DNA of 64,000 nt from Gammaproteobacteria bacterium. GTDB lineage: Bacteria; Gemmatimonadota; Gemmatimonadetes; Longimicrobiales; Gaopeijiaceae. Position numbers and translations under genes: made by a program. Under the pieces are notes generated by a model. The model searched no databases, was not told the DNA's origin, and worked only from the letters and a program-made list of their open reading frames with translations. The DNA is taken from positions 62,001 to 126,000 of the forward strand of contig JAPPMM010000038.1 of the NCBI GenBank assembly GCA_028819075.1. Direction: 5' to 3'. Shown piece by piece: positions 9,119 to 17,823 of the stretch; the stretch's first letter is position 1, and the number at the start of each line of letters is the position of its first letter.

Positions 9119-10666
9119 CTAGTGAGCGTGGCCATCGGACGGCTCGATGGTGCCCAGCGCGGCGAGATTGACCTGATAGGCTCCCGTGGTCACCACCTGC
9201 TCCCCGATCTCGAGGCCGGAGGCGACGAGGGTCCACGATCCGTCCGAGGCACCCTCGTCGATCACCCGGCGGTCGAATGTGTCGCCGGTCACTTTGACAT
9301 AGACGACGGAGAGGCCGTTCTCATCCTGAATCGCCGATGCCGGCACCGCCGGACCCCGCACCGGATCGCCGACGAGGATCTGCCCCTCCGCCAGCATCCC
9401 CACCTTCAGGGCCCGTTCGGCGTTCGCGACCGCGAACCGTACCGGAAGGGTGCGGCTGGCCGGGTCGATCACGTCTCCAACGGAAAGGACACGGGTTGCG
9501 GTGTAGGTGCTCGAGCCCCCTTCCACGGTGAACCAGGCACCCCGGATCCGGCTCGTCTCCGACGCGTAGCGGGCGGGGACCCTGGCCACGAACCAGAGCG
9601 TCGCCGCGTTCACGATCGTGAACGCGTGCTCCCCGACCGCGACCTGCTGGCCGAGCGCCATGTCCCGGGCTGCGACCACGCCGTCGATGGGACTGCGAAG
9701 GCGATAGAGATCGGAATCGGGATCATCGCCGTCGACGCTGCCCGGAGCGCCTCCGATCGCCTCGAACGCCGAAACCGCGACGTTGAGATCCCGCCTCGCC
9801 TCCTCCAGCCGGCGCGCGGGGATGGCGCCGGCCGAAAGGAGGCGCTCGGCCCTCTCGGCCTCGCGTTCCGCCGCGACCACGTCGGCGCGTGTCCGCGCAT
9901 ACGACTCGTTCAGGCTGGTGGGCGCGATGAGGGCCAGGACCTGTCCGTTTCGGACGAAGTCGCCCGGCCCGAGCGACGGTCCGTCCACTTGCACGAGCCC
10001 GGCAACCGGAGAGGAAACGTGCACCAGGCCGCCGGGAGGGGCCACGAGTTCGCCCGCCGCGGCAAAGGAGGCGGGAATCTCGCGCTCTTCCGCGACCGCG
10101 ATCGCGAACGGAAACGACCACTGCTCTTCCTTGGCCAGCGTGATCGACCCCGTGACCTGTTCCGCGTGCACCTCGTCTTCCGCGTGGTCGTGTCCTTCGT
10201 GCGAATCGACCTCGTCCTCGTCCCCGAACACCTCGATCTCGCCTGCGTGTATCGCGTAATCGCGGCCGTCGACCGACAACGCGAAGTCGACGCTCCAGTC
10301 TCCGGCTGCCGGCACCATGGGAGAAACGATGTACACGCCGGGAATCTCGGGCTCCGCCGGGATCTCCTCGCGCATGCCGCCGGGTCCGGACATGGACATC
10401 GTCACGGTCGCGCCGTCGACGGGCCGCCAGCCTTCCACCCAGGTGAAATGGACTTCCCAGGGCTCCTCGCTCTCCGCGCCCTCGATCAGGTGCGGGTACT
10501 CGACGAAGAGCTCGATCCCGTCCGCGAGCCGCGTAAAGAACCCCCCGCCCACGTGCGGATCGTGGGCCGGGTCGGCCGCGCTTTCGTCCGCACCTCCGCC
10601 GCAGCCCAGGAATCCCAGGGCCAGCAACGAAACCAATATCCGGGCATCCACTACCTTGCGTATCAT
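9119..10666 (-). CDS. RND efflux periplasmic adaptor lipoprotein (CusB/CzcB type)
   Basis: A 515-residue membrane-fusion protein linking the RND pump to the outer-membrane channel. It has a lipobox (LGFLGCGGG), an N-terminal beta-domain of about 110 residues (FTWVEGWRPVDGATVTM) of the kind seen in several metal adaptors, a His/Asp-rich stretch (HEGHDHAEDEVHAE) likely to bind metal, then the lipoyl half-motifs around VHVSSPVAGLVQVDG, a coiled-coil hairpin (about residues 255-310), and the beta-barrel/membrane-proximal domains. The ATG at 10666 is preceded by GGAGGAGG and overlaps the stop of the channel gene as ATGA, which shows translational coupling. An in-frame ATG 57 nt upstream lacks this support. 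The C-terminus ends in DGHAH. Confidence 0.93.
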   Translation of the reverse strand: MIRKVVDARILVSLLALGFLGCGGGADESAADPAHDPHVGGGFFTRLADGIELFVEYPHLIEGAESEEPWEVHFTWVEGWRPVDGATVTMSMSGPGGMREEIPAEPEIPGVYIVSPMVPAAGDWSVDFALSVDGRDYAIHAGEIEVFGDEDEVDSHEGHDHAEDEVHAEQVTGSITLAKEEQWSFPFAIAVAEEREIPASFAAAGELVAPPGGLVHVSSPVAGLVQVDGPSLGPGDFVRNGQVLALIAPTSLNESYARTRADVVAAEREAERAERLLSAGAIPARRLEEARRDLNVAVSAFEAIGGAPGSVDGDDPDSDLYRLRSPIDGVVAARDMALGQQVAVGEHAFTIVNAATLWFVARVPARYASETSRIRGAWFTVEGGSSTYTATRVLSVGDVIDPASRTLPVRFAVANAERALKVGMLAEGQILVGDPVRGPAVPASAIQDENGLSVVYVKVTGDTFDRRVIDEGASDGSWTLVASGLEIGEQVVTTGAYQVNLAALGTIEPSDGHAH

Positions 10667-11922
10667 CGTTCCTCCTCCGGGGCCGTCCCCATGGCGCGAA
10701 GCAGGTCGTAGTAGGCGATCCATGCTTCCGATCGCAGAGACAGCGCGCTCAAGCGTGCGTCCTGGAACGCGCTGGCGGCGTCGAGCAACTCCAGGAGCGT
10801 CATTTCGTTCTCGCCGTAGGCGGCTGTCGCGGACGAAAGCAGGGCCTCGCCATCCGCCAGGAGTACATCCGCCGCCACCTCGACGCGGGCGCGGCTGGCC
10901 GCATAGCGATCCGCAGCGTTGAGGAGGTCGTTCTCCGCCAGCCGCCGCCTCAGGTCGAGCCGATACGCCGCCGCGGAACTCTGGGCCGCCGCCTCTTCGC
11001 GAGCCCCCGCTCCCCGATCGAACAGCGGAAGCGGAAGATCCAGACCCAGGCTGGCCCCGGCGAAGCCGTCGAGATGATGCCTGTATCCGACGCCGAAGAC
11101 AGGGGCCGGTACCCAGTAGGAACCGGCAATGTCGACTTCAGCCTGCGCGGCGTCGAGTTCCCGTGCCGCCGCTTCCAGGTCCGGCCTTGCAGGCAGAAGG
11201 CGCAGTGCGTCCTCGCGCGCGATCGGCGGCGGCACGCCCCGCAGCGCCGCCGACGGCCCCACCTCTTCCGCCTCCCTCCCGGGTGCGATGAGCGCGGCCA
11301 GCTGCCTGCGCGCAGCCCGGGTCCGGATCCCCGCCTCCGTCACATCCTGTTCCGCCCGCACCCGCTCCAGCCGCAACCTCCGGGCTTCGTACGCGGAGAT
11401 GTCTCCCGCTTCCAGACGGACCTCGGCGTCCTCCGCCACACCCCGTATCACATCGGCAGCCTGGCGTATGGTTAGTTCCGACTCTTCGGAGAGCCACGCC
11501 ATGGCATACGACTCCCGAACTTCGAAGGCGAGCTGAATCGAGTCCGCCCGGAGGCGGGCCGCACCGGCATTGATGGTGTGGGTGGCGGCACGGCCGCGCG
11601 CCGAAGTCCGGCCCGGCCATTCAACCTGCTGAACGAACTGCATGGTCTCTTCCCAGAACTTCTCCGACCCATGCCCCAGGTCGTCGCGGCCGATGGTGAA
11701 CGACGGGTTCGCGTACGCCCGCGACTGGCGCGCGGCTCCCGCGGTCCGGGCGGCCTCGGAACGCGCGATCTTCAACGCCAGGCTGTTCTCGGCGAACTCC
11801 CGGAGAGCTTCGGTCAGGGTGACGCGACGGACGGCGTCCTGAGGGGCCGCCGAGCGGGGCAGGCAGAGAAGGCCGACGAGCCCCAGAACCGCGAGAAGCG
11901 TTCGCGGAGCCGACTCCAGCAT
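10663..11922 (-). CDS. TolC-family outer-membrane efflux channel (CusC/CzcC type)
   Basis: A 419-residue outer-membrane factor with a signal peptide ending near RSAAPQDA, and two halves of long helices typical of TolC proteins: LTEALREFAENSLALKIARS in the first, and GIRTRAARRQLAALI plus the second-half repeat with YGENEMTLLELLDAASAFQ. The ATG at 11922 is directly preceded by GGAGGAGAGGA; a GTG at 11976, which overlaps the CDF stop as GTGA, is the alternative and would add 18 residues before the signal peptide. It is the second gene of the metal operon and forms the exit duct for the pump encoded downstream. Confidence 0.92.
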   Translation of the reverse strand: MLESAPRTLLAVLGLVGLLCLPRSAAPQDAVRRVTLTEALREFAENSLALKIARSEAARTAGAARQSRAYANPSFTIGRDDLGHGSEKFWEETMQFVQQVEWPGRTSARGRAATHTINAGAARLRADSIQLAFEVRESYAMAWLSEESELTIRQAADVIRGVAEDAEVRLEAGDISAYEARRLRLERVRAEQDVTEAGIRTRAARRQLAALIAPGREAEEVGPSAALRGVPPPIAREDALRLLPARPDLEAAARELDAAQAEVDIAGSYWVPAPVFGVGYRHHLDGFAGASLGLDLPLPLFDRGAGAREEAAAQSSAAAYRLDLRRRLAENDLLNAADRYAASRARVEVAADVLLADGEALLSSATAAYGENEMTLLELLDAASAFQDARLSALSLRSEAWIAYYDLLRAMGTAPEEER

Positions 11923-11972
11923 TCCTCTCCTCCCCGGACCGGCCATGACGAATCCCACGGCCGCACTCTCGT

Positions 11973-13004
11973 TCACATGCGTGCGGTCGCCAGCAGGTGG
12001 TCGACGTGGTGCGCCTCGAGACAGCGGCCCGCCCTGGTTTCAAGCTGCACGGTGATGTGGTGTATGTTGAATTCCTGGTACGCGATATCCCGGATCTGGT
12101 CCAGCAGCGATTCGTGCCCGACATCCGACTCGTAGCCGGGCTCGACAAGAATATGGGCGGTGAGGGCATCGTACCCCGGAGCCAGGGTCCAGCAGTGGAC
12201 ATCGTGGATGACCGTAACCCCGTCCAGCTGTTCGATCCGGTGGCAGAGCGAATAGACGTCGATGTGTTCCGGGGTGCCCTCCAGGAGCACCTGAACCACC
12301 TTGGACAGCAGGCGCCAGGTGCTGGACAGGATCAGGACGCCGATCAGAAGGCTCAGGGCCGGGTCGGCGCCATGCCACCCGAACGCCCAGACCAGCACGC
12401 CGGCCACGACGACCGCGACGGACCCCAGCAGGTCGGTGATCATGTGCTGATGCACGCCTTCGACGTTGACGCTCTTCTGAGCCGACCCGTGCATGATCCA
12501 GAGCGCCGATATGTTCACGACGAGCCCGATCGATCCCACGATCAGCATGAGCCCGCCCTGAACTTCCGGGGCATCGGAAAGGCGACGATACGCTTCAAGG
12601 AGGACAGCGACGGAAATCCCCCAAAGCGTCAGCGCGTTGATGAGACCTGCGAGAACTTCCGTCCGATGGAACCCGTACGTGCGCTCCGCGGTGGCGGACT
12701 GAGCGGAGAAACGCATGGCCACCAGCGCCAGCCCGATGGAGACGGCGTCCGCGAGCATGTGTCCGGCGTGGGCGAGCAGGACGAGGCTCCCCGACAGGTA
12801 CCCGGCGGTCACTTCCGCGATCATGTATCCGACGATCAGCACCAGCGCGATCGTCAGGCTCTTCCTGCCTTCGGCCGCCGAGGCGTCCGGTCGGTCCGGA
12901 CCGCCCTGCAGGAGATCGTGGTGACCCTGTGCGGAGTGATCGTGAAGGGCCGGGTTTCCCACCTGGGAACCGGCATCGGGACCACCTGACGTCGTCAATG
13001 TCAT
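11973..13004 (-). CDS. cation diffusion facilitator, zinc-type (CzcD-like)
   Basis: A 343-residue inner-membrane metal/proton antiporter. After a His-rich N-terminal tail (ALHDHSAQGHHDLL) come six membrane helices; helix 2 carries HMLAD and helix 5 carries HMITD, the HxxxD pairs that form the zinc/cadmium site in this family. The C-terminal cytoplasmic domain (about residues 250-343) has the usual ferredoxin-like fold with HDVHCWTLAPG and a His-rich end. The ATG at 13004 has AGGTCAG upstream; the first ATG of the frame at 13061 has no ribosome site. It is the first gene of the metal operon, moving Zn2+/Cd2+ into the periplasm for onward export by the tripartite pump. Confidence 0.93.
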   Translation of the reverse strand: MTLTTSGGPDAGSQVGNPALHDHSAQGHHDLLQGGPDRPDASAAEGRKSLTIALVLIVGYMIAEVTAGYLSGSLVLLAHAGHMLADAVSIGLALVAMRFSAQSATAERTYGFHRTEVLAGLINALTLWGISVAVLLEAYRRLSDAPEVQGGLMLIVGSIGLVVNISALWIMHGSAQKSVNVEGVHQHMITDLLGSVAVVVAGVLVWAFGWHGADPALSLLIGVLILSSTWRLLSKVVQVLLEGTPEHIDVYSLCHRIEQLDGVTVIHDVHCWTLAPGYDALTAHILVEPGYESDVGHESLLDQIRDIAYQEFNIHHITVQLETRAGRCLEAHHVDHLLATARM

Positions 13005-13407
13005 CTGACCTGCCCGGTCCGGGAAGACGGGAAGCGTGGCTGCCGGGTCACCTGCCACCATCGATTCGGCATGCGCGACATGCGTCTATTCATGACTCCC
13101 AACGCTGCAAAGAGCAAGCGACATTTCTTCGGCGGAATGCGACCTTTTCGGATGGCCGTCGGGTCAGGAAGCAGTATGCGACCACCTTCCGGCGAGCGTC
13201 AACAGGCCCGGAGACTGCCTTGTGACGTGCGCTGACGGCGAACGTGGAGCAACCCGGTCGGCTTGACGACGGATGACGCCTGCGCCGCGAGGAGGGCGCG
13301 CGCCGTCCACCAGGCGTTTGACCACTGCCCCCGCGCGGTTCACAATATCGGAACGCCCGGACTTGAGGGGGCGGTGACGACGGATCTGCCTGAGAGGAGC
13401 GGACGAC
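13005..13407. other. 403-bp divergent intergenic region
   Basis: This lies between the metal operon (minus) and the creatininase-like gene (plus) and should hold both promoters. I see an 8-bp direct repeat ATGCGACC at 13137-13144 and 13176-13183 that could be a regulator site for the metal operon, and a promoter-like pair for the plus strand (listed separately). No MerR-type or ArsR-type regulator gene is present here. No convincing small gene was found. Confidence 0.5.
13318..13346 (+). promoter_or_regulatory. candidate sigma70-type promoter for creatininase-like gene
   Basis: TTGACC at 13318-13323 and CACAAT at 13341-13346 are separated by 17 nt, giving a start about 55 nt before the ATG at 13408. 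The match is five of six at -35 and four of six at -10. It is a visual match only. Confidence 0.35.
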
Positions 13408-14304
13408 ATGAAATCGGCGAAATGGATCCTCGGAGTATTGGTGCTCACGCTGCTCCCGGCCTCCCCGGCCGAAGCGCAGGCCGGCCGCAACCTGACTCCC
13501 GAGCAGCAGGCCGACCGGCAGCGCCGCATGCAGGAAATGAGGACAGCCGCACGGCCCATCGAGGGCATCAATTCCATCTGGATCGACGAGCTGACCTGGA
13601 TGGAAGCGCGCGACGAAATCGCGTCCGGGAAGACCATCGGCATCATCGCGACCGGGGGCGTCGAGCAGAACGGCCCCTACATGGCGGGCGGCAAGCATAA
13701 CTACGTGCTCGAGGCGATGTGCGACGCGATCGCGCGCGAGCTCGGCAACGCGCTGTGCGCGCCGGTGATGAAGTACGTGCCCGAGGGGGATCCGGAGAAC
13801 ATCCGCTATCCGGGCACCCTGAGCGTGCGCCAGGAAACCTTCCGCATGGTGCTCGAGGATGTGGCCAACAGCCTGAAGAGCCAGGGGTTCACGGATGTCG
13901 TCTTCATCGGTGACAGTGGCGGGAATCAGAACGGCATGTCGGACACGGCGGAAAAACTCAACGAGTACTGGGGCGGCACCGCGCGGGCCCACTACATCGA
14001 GGAGTATTACCGCGAGGACATCTGGAGCTGTGAGTTCCTGGAGGAGGAACTCGGGATCTTCCAGAAGCCGGACATCTGCTCCGCCACGCGCGACATCTAT
14101 CACGACGACGTGCACTATTCGTCGATCGTGGCCACCACGGATCCGGAACGCATCCGCGCTCGGCAGCGGATGGAGGCGGGGCTCTACTCGATCAACGAGG
14201 TGGAGTTGGGGCCGGTGGAGCGGACCATCGAGATCGGCGAGGCGCTGATTGCGTACCGCACCGAAATCACGGTGCGCGCGATCCGGGAGAGCATGGGGCG
14301 GTAG
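13408..14304 (+). CDS. secreted creatininase-like protein, single domain
   Basis: A 298-residue exported protein with a Sec signal peptide (LVLTLLPASPAEAQA) and a ribosome site GAGAGGAG before the ATG. The domain follows the creatininase fold order: WIDELTWMEARDEI, the first ligand segment GGVEQNGPYMAGGKHN, then LSVRQETF and FIGDSGGNQNG. In creatininase and MftE these segments read roughly E-x-H-G-P-H-L-P-x-x-T-D and N-G-H-[GY]-[GE]-N. Here the first Glu is kept, but the His two residues on is Asn, the Asp position is His, and the later His is Ser. The family role (hydrolysis of a cyclic or linear amide) is therefore uncertain. Secretion, and the amidase on the opposite strand just downstream, suggest use of an extracellular amide. 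Confidence 0.8.
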   Translation: MKSAKWILGVLVLTLLPASPAEAQAGRNLTPEQQADRQRRMQEMRTAARPIEGINSIWIDELTWMEARDEIASGKTIGIIATGGVEQNGPYMAGGKHNYVLEAMCDAIARELGNALCAPVMKYVPEGDPENIRYPGTLSVRQETFRMVLEDVANSLKSQGFTDVVFIGDSGGNQNGMSDTAEKLNEYWGGTARAHYIEEYYREDIWSCEFLEEELGIFQKPDICSATRDIYHDDVHYSSIVATTDPERIRARQRMEAGLYSINEVELGPVERTIEIGEALIAYRTEITVRAIRESMGR

Positions 14305-14330
14305 CCCCCCCAGTGGGGCCGGGGGTTTAT
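14305..14330 (+). terminator. C-run/G-run hairpin followed by T-rich bases
   Basis: Directly after the stop codon, a C-run (14305-14311) can pair with G-runs at 14315-14318 or 14321-14325, and TTTAT follows at 14326-14330. This is a plausible intrinsic terminator for the creatininase-like gene; it lies before the convergent amidase. Confidence 0.4.
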
Positions 14331-14366
14331 CCGCTCGAGGGTCGGGAGGAGTTCGTCCGGGGGCTC

Positions 14367-15998
14367 CTATCCCAGTGTGGGCGCGAAGGTCGGCGCCCGG
14401 CGGTGCTGCGTGGCCTGCTCGAAGGCGTAGGCGATTCGGATGAGCACGGGCTCGCTCCAGGCGCGTCCGAAGAATGAGACCCCCGCCGGCAGCCCCGACA
14501 CGAAGCCCATGGGCACGCTGATGTCCGGGTAGCCCGCGATGGCGGCGGGGCCGGCGCTGCTCCCGCCGTCGAGCCGGTCTCCCTTGATGTGGTCGGTGGT
14601 CCAGGGGAGGTCGCGGGTGGGGGCGACGATGGCGTCCAGTTGGTGCTCGTTCATCAGGGCGTCGATGCCCTCTTCCCGGTTGCCTCGCTGGATGGTGCGC
14701 ACCGCGTTCAGGTAGACCTCGTCGGTCAGCGGGCCTCGCGCCTGTGACGCGATCATGCGCTGCTGGCCGAAGTAGGGCATCTCCAGTTCGGCGTTCTGCT
14801 CGTTGAACTCGATGATCTCCGCCAGGGTGCGCACCGGCGCATCCGGTCCCAGCGTCGCCAGGTACGCGTTCAGGTCTGTCTTGAACTCGTATTCGAGTAC
14901 GATGAGCGGGAGTTCGTCCCTCCAGTTGGCCACCGGAAGGTTGGCGGGGTCCACGATCACGGCGCCCGCGTCGCGCATCGCCTGGATGGCATCCTCGAAG
15001 AGCGCCATGACGCGCGGATCGAAGCCGGTGAAGGAGCGTGCCACGCCGATGCGCGCCCCTTCGAGGCCGGCGGAGTCGAGGAACTGGGTATAGTCGGTGT
15101 GGAAGTTCCCCTCGCTGCGCGAGGTGGCTTCGTCGCGCGGGTCGACGCCCACGGCTCCGCCCAGCAGGATGGCAGCGTCGCGCACGGTGCGGGTCATTGG
15201 CCCCGCCGTGTCCTGGGAGTGGGAGATGGGGATGATGCCCGACCGGCTCCACAGCCCCACGGTGGGCTTGATGCCCACGATGCCGTTGCTGGAGGAGGGG
15301 CACATGATGGAGCCCCCGGTCTCGGTGCCGACGGTGAGGGCGCACAGGTTGGCCGAGGCCGCCACCCCGGAGCCGGAGCTTGAGCCGCAGGGGTTGCGGT
15401 TGAGGGCGTAGGGGTTCACGCACTGGCCGCCCCGCGCGCTCCACCCGCTGGTGGCCCGCTCCCCCCGGAAGTAGGCCCACTCGCTCATGTTGGCCTTGCC
15501 CAGCAGGATGGCCCCGGCGGCGCGCAGGCGCTCTGCCACGAAGGAATCGCGCGGCGGGATGGAGCCCTCGAGCGCGAGCGACCCCGCCGTGGTGGTCATG
15601 CGGTCGTGGGTGTCGAGGTTGTCCTTGAGCGCGACCGGAATTCCGTGCAGCGGCCCGCGCGGCCCGCCGGCGCGGCGCTCGGCGTCCAGCTCGTCGGCGA
15701 TCTCGAGCGCGTCCGGGTTGATCTCGATCATCGAGCGAAGCTCCGGGCCCTGCCGGTCCATCGCCTCGATGCGGTCGATGTACGCCTGCGTGATGGAGCG
15801 GGCGGTATGCTCGCCCGACTCCATCATGCGCTGCAGATCGTCGACCGTGACTTCGTCGAACTCGAAGGGCGGGATTTCCCCCGCTGCCTGCCCGCTGGAG
15901 TCGACGGGCGAGTCGGAGGCGGGCGGGGCACACGCGGAGGTCAGCGCCAGTCCCGCACCGCCTGCCGCGGTCGTGCCTATGAAGGTCCTTCGATCCAT
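14367..15998 (-). CDS. Tat-exported amidase (amidase signature family)
   Basis: A 543-residue amidase of the Ser-Ser-Lys family. The N-terminus is a twin-arginine-type signal (MDRRTFIGTTAAGGAG) that ends in a lipobox-like LTSAC. Catalytic Lys sits in VALKDNLDTHD, the amidase signature with the cis-Ser and nucleophilic Ser in CGSSSGSGVAAS and the following TGGSIMCPSSSNGIVGIKPT segment. The ATG at 15998 is preceded by GGAAGGAGAGCGAGC; the longer frame up to 16121 overlaps the upstream gene and is not used. Same strand as, and 34 bp downstream of, the tandem creatininase-like gene, so the two probably form an operon for breaking down an exported or external amide. A second amidase of the same class is at 45857-47473. 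Confidence 0.93.
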   Translation of the reverse strand: MDRRTFIGTTAAGGAGLALTSACAPPASDSPVDSSGQAAGEIPPFEFDEVTVDDLQRMMESGEHTARSITQAYIDRIEAMDRQGPELRSMIEINPDALEIADELDAERRAGGPRGPLHGIPVALKDNLDTHDRMTTTAGSLALEGSIPPRDSFVAERLRAAGAILLGKANMSEWAYFRGERATSGWSARGGQCVNPYALNRNPCGSSSGSGVAASANLCALTVGTETGGSIMCPSSSNGIVGIKPTVGLWSRSGIIPISHSQDTAGPMTRTVRDAAILLGGAVGVDPRDEATSRSEGNFHTDYTQFLDSAGLEGARIGVARSFTGFDPRVMALFEDAIQAMRDAGAVIVDPANLPVANWRDELPLIVLEYEFKTDLNAYLATLGPDAPVRTLAEIIEFNEQNAELEMPYFGQQRMIASQARGPLTDEVYLNAVRTIQRGNREEGIDALMNEHQLDAIVAPTRDLPWTTDHIKGDRLDGGSSAGPAAIAGYPDISVPMGFVSGLPAGVSFFGRAWSEPVLIRIAYAFEQATQHRRAPTFAPTLG

Positions 15999-16032
15999 GC
16001 TCGCTCTCCTTCCCTGTCGCCCCGCGATGGTC

Positions 16033-17823
16033 CTACCTGTTCCTGATGCTCTCCTCGACGAGGCGAGCGGTGCGCTCGGTGCGGGCGTCGGCGATCTGCC
16101 GCGCAACTTCGAGCGCCGCACCCAGGTCGGCGATGGAAACGCCGTTGATGACCGCCTGGCCCGTCCTCACCCGCTCCGCCCATCGCACCGAGGCCGGGTC
16201 GTCGAGCATCATGTTGAAGGTGATGCCGGGGCTGTCGTGCAGGCCGTCACGCGGCATGTCGTCGGTGACGATGCCCAGGTCGCGCAGCACATTCGGGGTG
16301 CCCGGCGGGGTGCGGTAGTACTCGGGGATGAAGTGCACGGCGGCCTCGTCGCCCCAGGCATCGTTCAGGGCGTTGGCCACGTTGTCCATGCCGCGCTGGT
16401 TCCCGCCGCTGTCGCCGATCAGGACGATGTTCTCGAAGCCGTGCATCTTCAGGCTGTGCGCGACGTCGGTCAGCACCGCCTCGAAGGTCTCCTGGCGCAG
16501 GCTGATGGTGCCCGGGCTGGTCATGTGGCCGCTGGGCGGATCGATGTTGCCTTCCGGCACGGTCTCGATGACGGGGGCGCAGAGCGCGTTCCCGAGCTTC
16601 TTCGCGATGGCGGGGCAGTTGGCGCGCAACACGTAGTTGTGCTTGCCGGTGACCAGCCAGGGGCCGTTGGGCTCGACGCCGCCGGTGGAGATGATTGCCG
16701 TGGTCTTGCCGTTGGCGAGGGCGTCGCGGACGTCCATCCACGTCATCTCCTCGATCCAGGGCGTGCTCACCTCGGGCAGCGGGTTGGGGGTGTCCACGCA
16801 GTTGTAGGCGTTGGCGCTGCAGTTGCCTCCGCCCATGGAGCGGGGATCGGGTTCGGGGCGCTGCGGCGGACCACCACCGCCCGCGGCCCGCATGGCCTCG
16901 AAGCGGGCGCGCATCGCGGACCTGTCGGGCGCCGGCAGCGTGCCCCGGTTGGCGATCGCGTTGCGGATGGCGCCCGCGGTATGCTCGGCGCGGAACTCCA
17001 CGATCTCACGGGCCCACTCGAGCGACTGCACGCGGTCCTCGATGGAGACACCGTTGATGGTCGCCTTGCCCGCGGCAACCCGCTCGTCGAAGCGCACCGA
17101 GAACGGATCGTCGTAGAACATGTTGAGGGTGATGATCGGGTCGTCGTGGAGGCTGTCGCTCTCGCCGTCTTCGAGTCCCCGGAAGGCCATGTAGCGGGTG
17201 ACGGAGTTGTAGTCGTAGTACTCCTGCACGTGCGCCACGACGGCGGCGCCCGCGAACTGCTCGTTCAGCCGCTCGGCGACGGCGCGCTGGCCACCCTGAT
17301 TCCCGCCGCTGTCGCCGATGAAGATGATGTTTCGGAAGCCGTGCATCTTCAGGCTGTGGGCGACATCCGTGAGCAGCGCCTCGAAGGTCTCCTGCCGGAG
17401 GCTCAGGGTGCCGGGGCTGGTCATGTGCCCGCTGGGCGGATCGATGCTGCCCTCGGGGACCAGCTTGATGACCGGAGCGCACAGGGCATCGCCCAGCTCG
17501 CGCGCGATGGCGTCGCAGTTGGCGCGCAGCACGAAGTTGTGCTTGCCGGTGGCCAGCCAGGGGCCGTTGGGCTCGACGCCGCCGGTGGGGATGATGGCCG
17601 TGGTCTTGCCGTCGGCGAGGGCGTCGCGGACGTCCATCCACGTCATCTCCTCGATCCAGACCGTGTTCGTTTCGGGCAGCGGGTTGGGCGTGTCCCGGCA
17701 GTTGTAGACGTTGGCGGCGCAGTCGCCGCCCCCCATGCTGTTCGGGTCGCGCTCGGGGCGCTGCTGCGCCGTGGCGGCGGTCGAGGTGACGAGCAGGGCT
17801 CCGATGAACAGGGCGGTCTTCAT
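16033..17823 (-). CDS. secreted protein with two tandem creatininase-like domains
   Basis: A 596-residue exported protein (signal peptide ending near STAATAQ). It consists of two copies of the same module: each starts with a Cys-containing leader (SMGGGxCxANxYNCxDTPNP), then WIEEMTWMDVRDALA, GGVEPNGPWL-x-TGKHN, SGHMTSPGT-[IL]-SLRQETF and IGDSGGNQ. The copies are joined by a Gly/Pro linker near residues 300-315 (AAGGGGPPQRPEPDP). Usual family ligands are altered in both copies in the same way as in the single-domain protein at 13408-14304, and the paired Cys residues suggest disulphides. The ATG at 17823 follows CAGGAGGAGAGG. The duplication is intragenic, and the DNA of the two halves is still alike over several stretches, so it is fairly recent or kept by gene conversion. 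It is followed by the amidase on the same strand. Confidence 0.85.
   Translation of the reverse strand: MKTALFIGALLVTSTAATAQQRPERDPNSMGGGDCAANVYNCRDTPNPLPETNTVWIEEMTWMDVRDALADGKTTAIIPTGGVEPNGPWLATGKHNFVLRANCDAIARELGDALCAPVIKLVPEGSIDPPSGHMTSPGTLSLRQETFEALLTDVAHSLKMHGFRNIIFIGDSGGNQGGQRAVAERLNEQFAGAAVVAHVQEYYDYNSVTRYMAFRGLEDGESDSLHDDPIITLNMFYDDPFSVRFDERVAAGKATINGVSIEDRVQSLEWAREIVEFRAEHTAGAIRNAIANRGTLPAPDRSAMRARFEAMRAAGGGGPPQRPEPDPRSMGGGNCSANAYNCVDTPNPLPEVSTPWIEEMTWMDVRDALANGKTTAIISTGGVEPNGPWLVTGKHNYVLRANCPAIAKKLGNALCAPVIETVPEGNIDPPSGHMTSPGTISLRQETFEAVLTDVAHSLKMHGFENIVLIGDSGGNQRGMDNVANALNDAWGDEAAVHFIPEYYRTPPGTPNVLRDLGIVTDDMPRDGLHDSPGITFNMMLDDPASVRWAERVRTGQAVINGVSIADLGAALEVARQIADARTERTARLVEESIRNR

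Noticed and set aside
6533..10711. A 1392-codon open frame on the plus strand opposite the RND pump and adaptor
   Set aside because: It has no family motifs, is Arg/His/Gly/Asp-rich like other antisense frames in GC-rich DNA, and the minus strand has clear RND and adaptor motifs with ribosome sites.
13137..13183. A CRISPR or iteron array based on ATGCGACC repeats
   Set aside because: Only two 8-bp copies, 39 bp apart, with no regular spacers.
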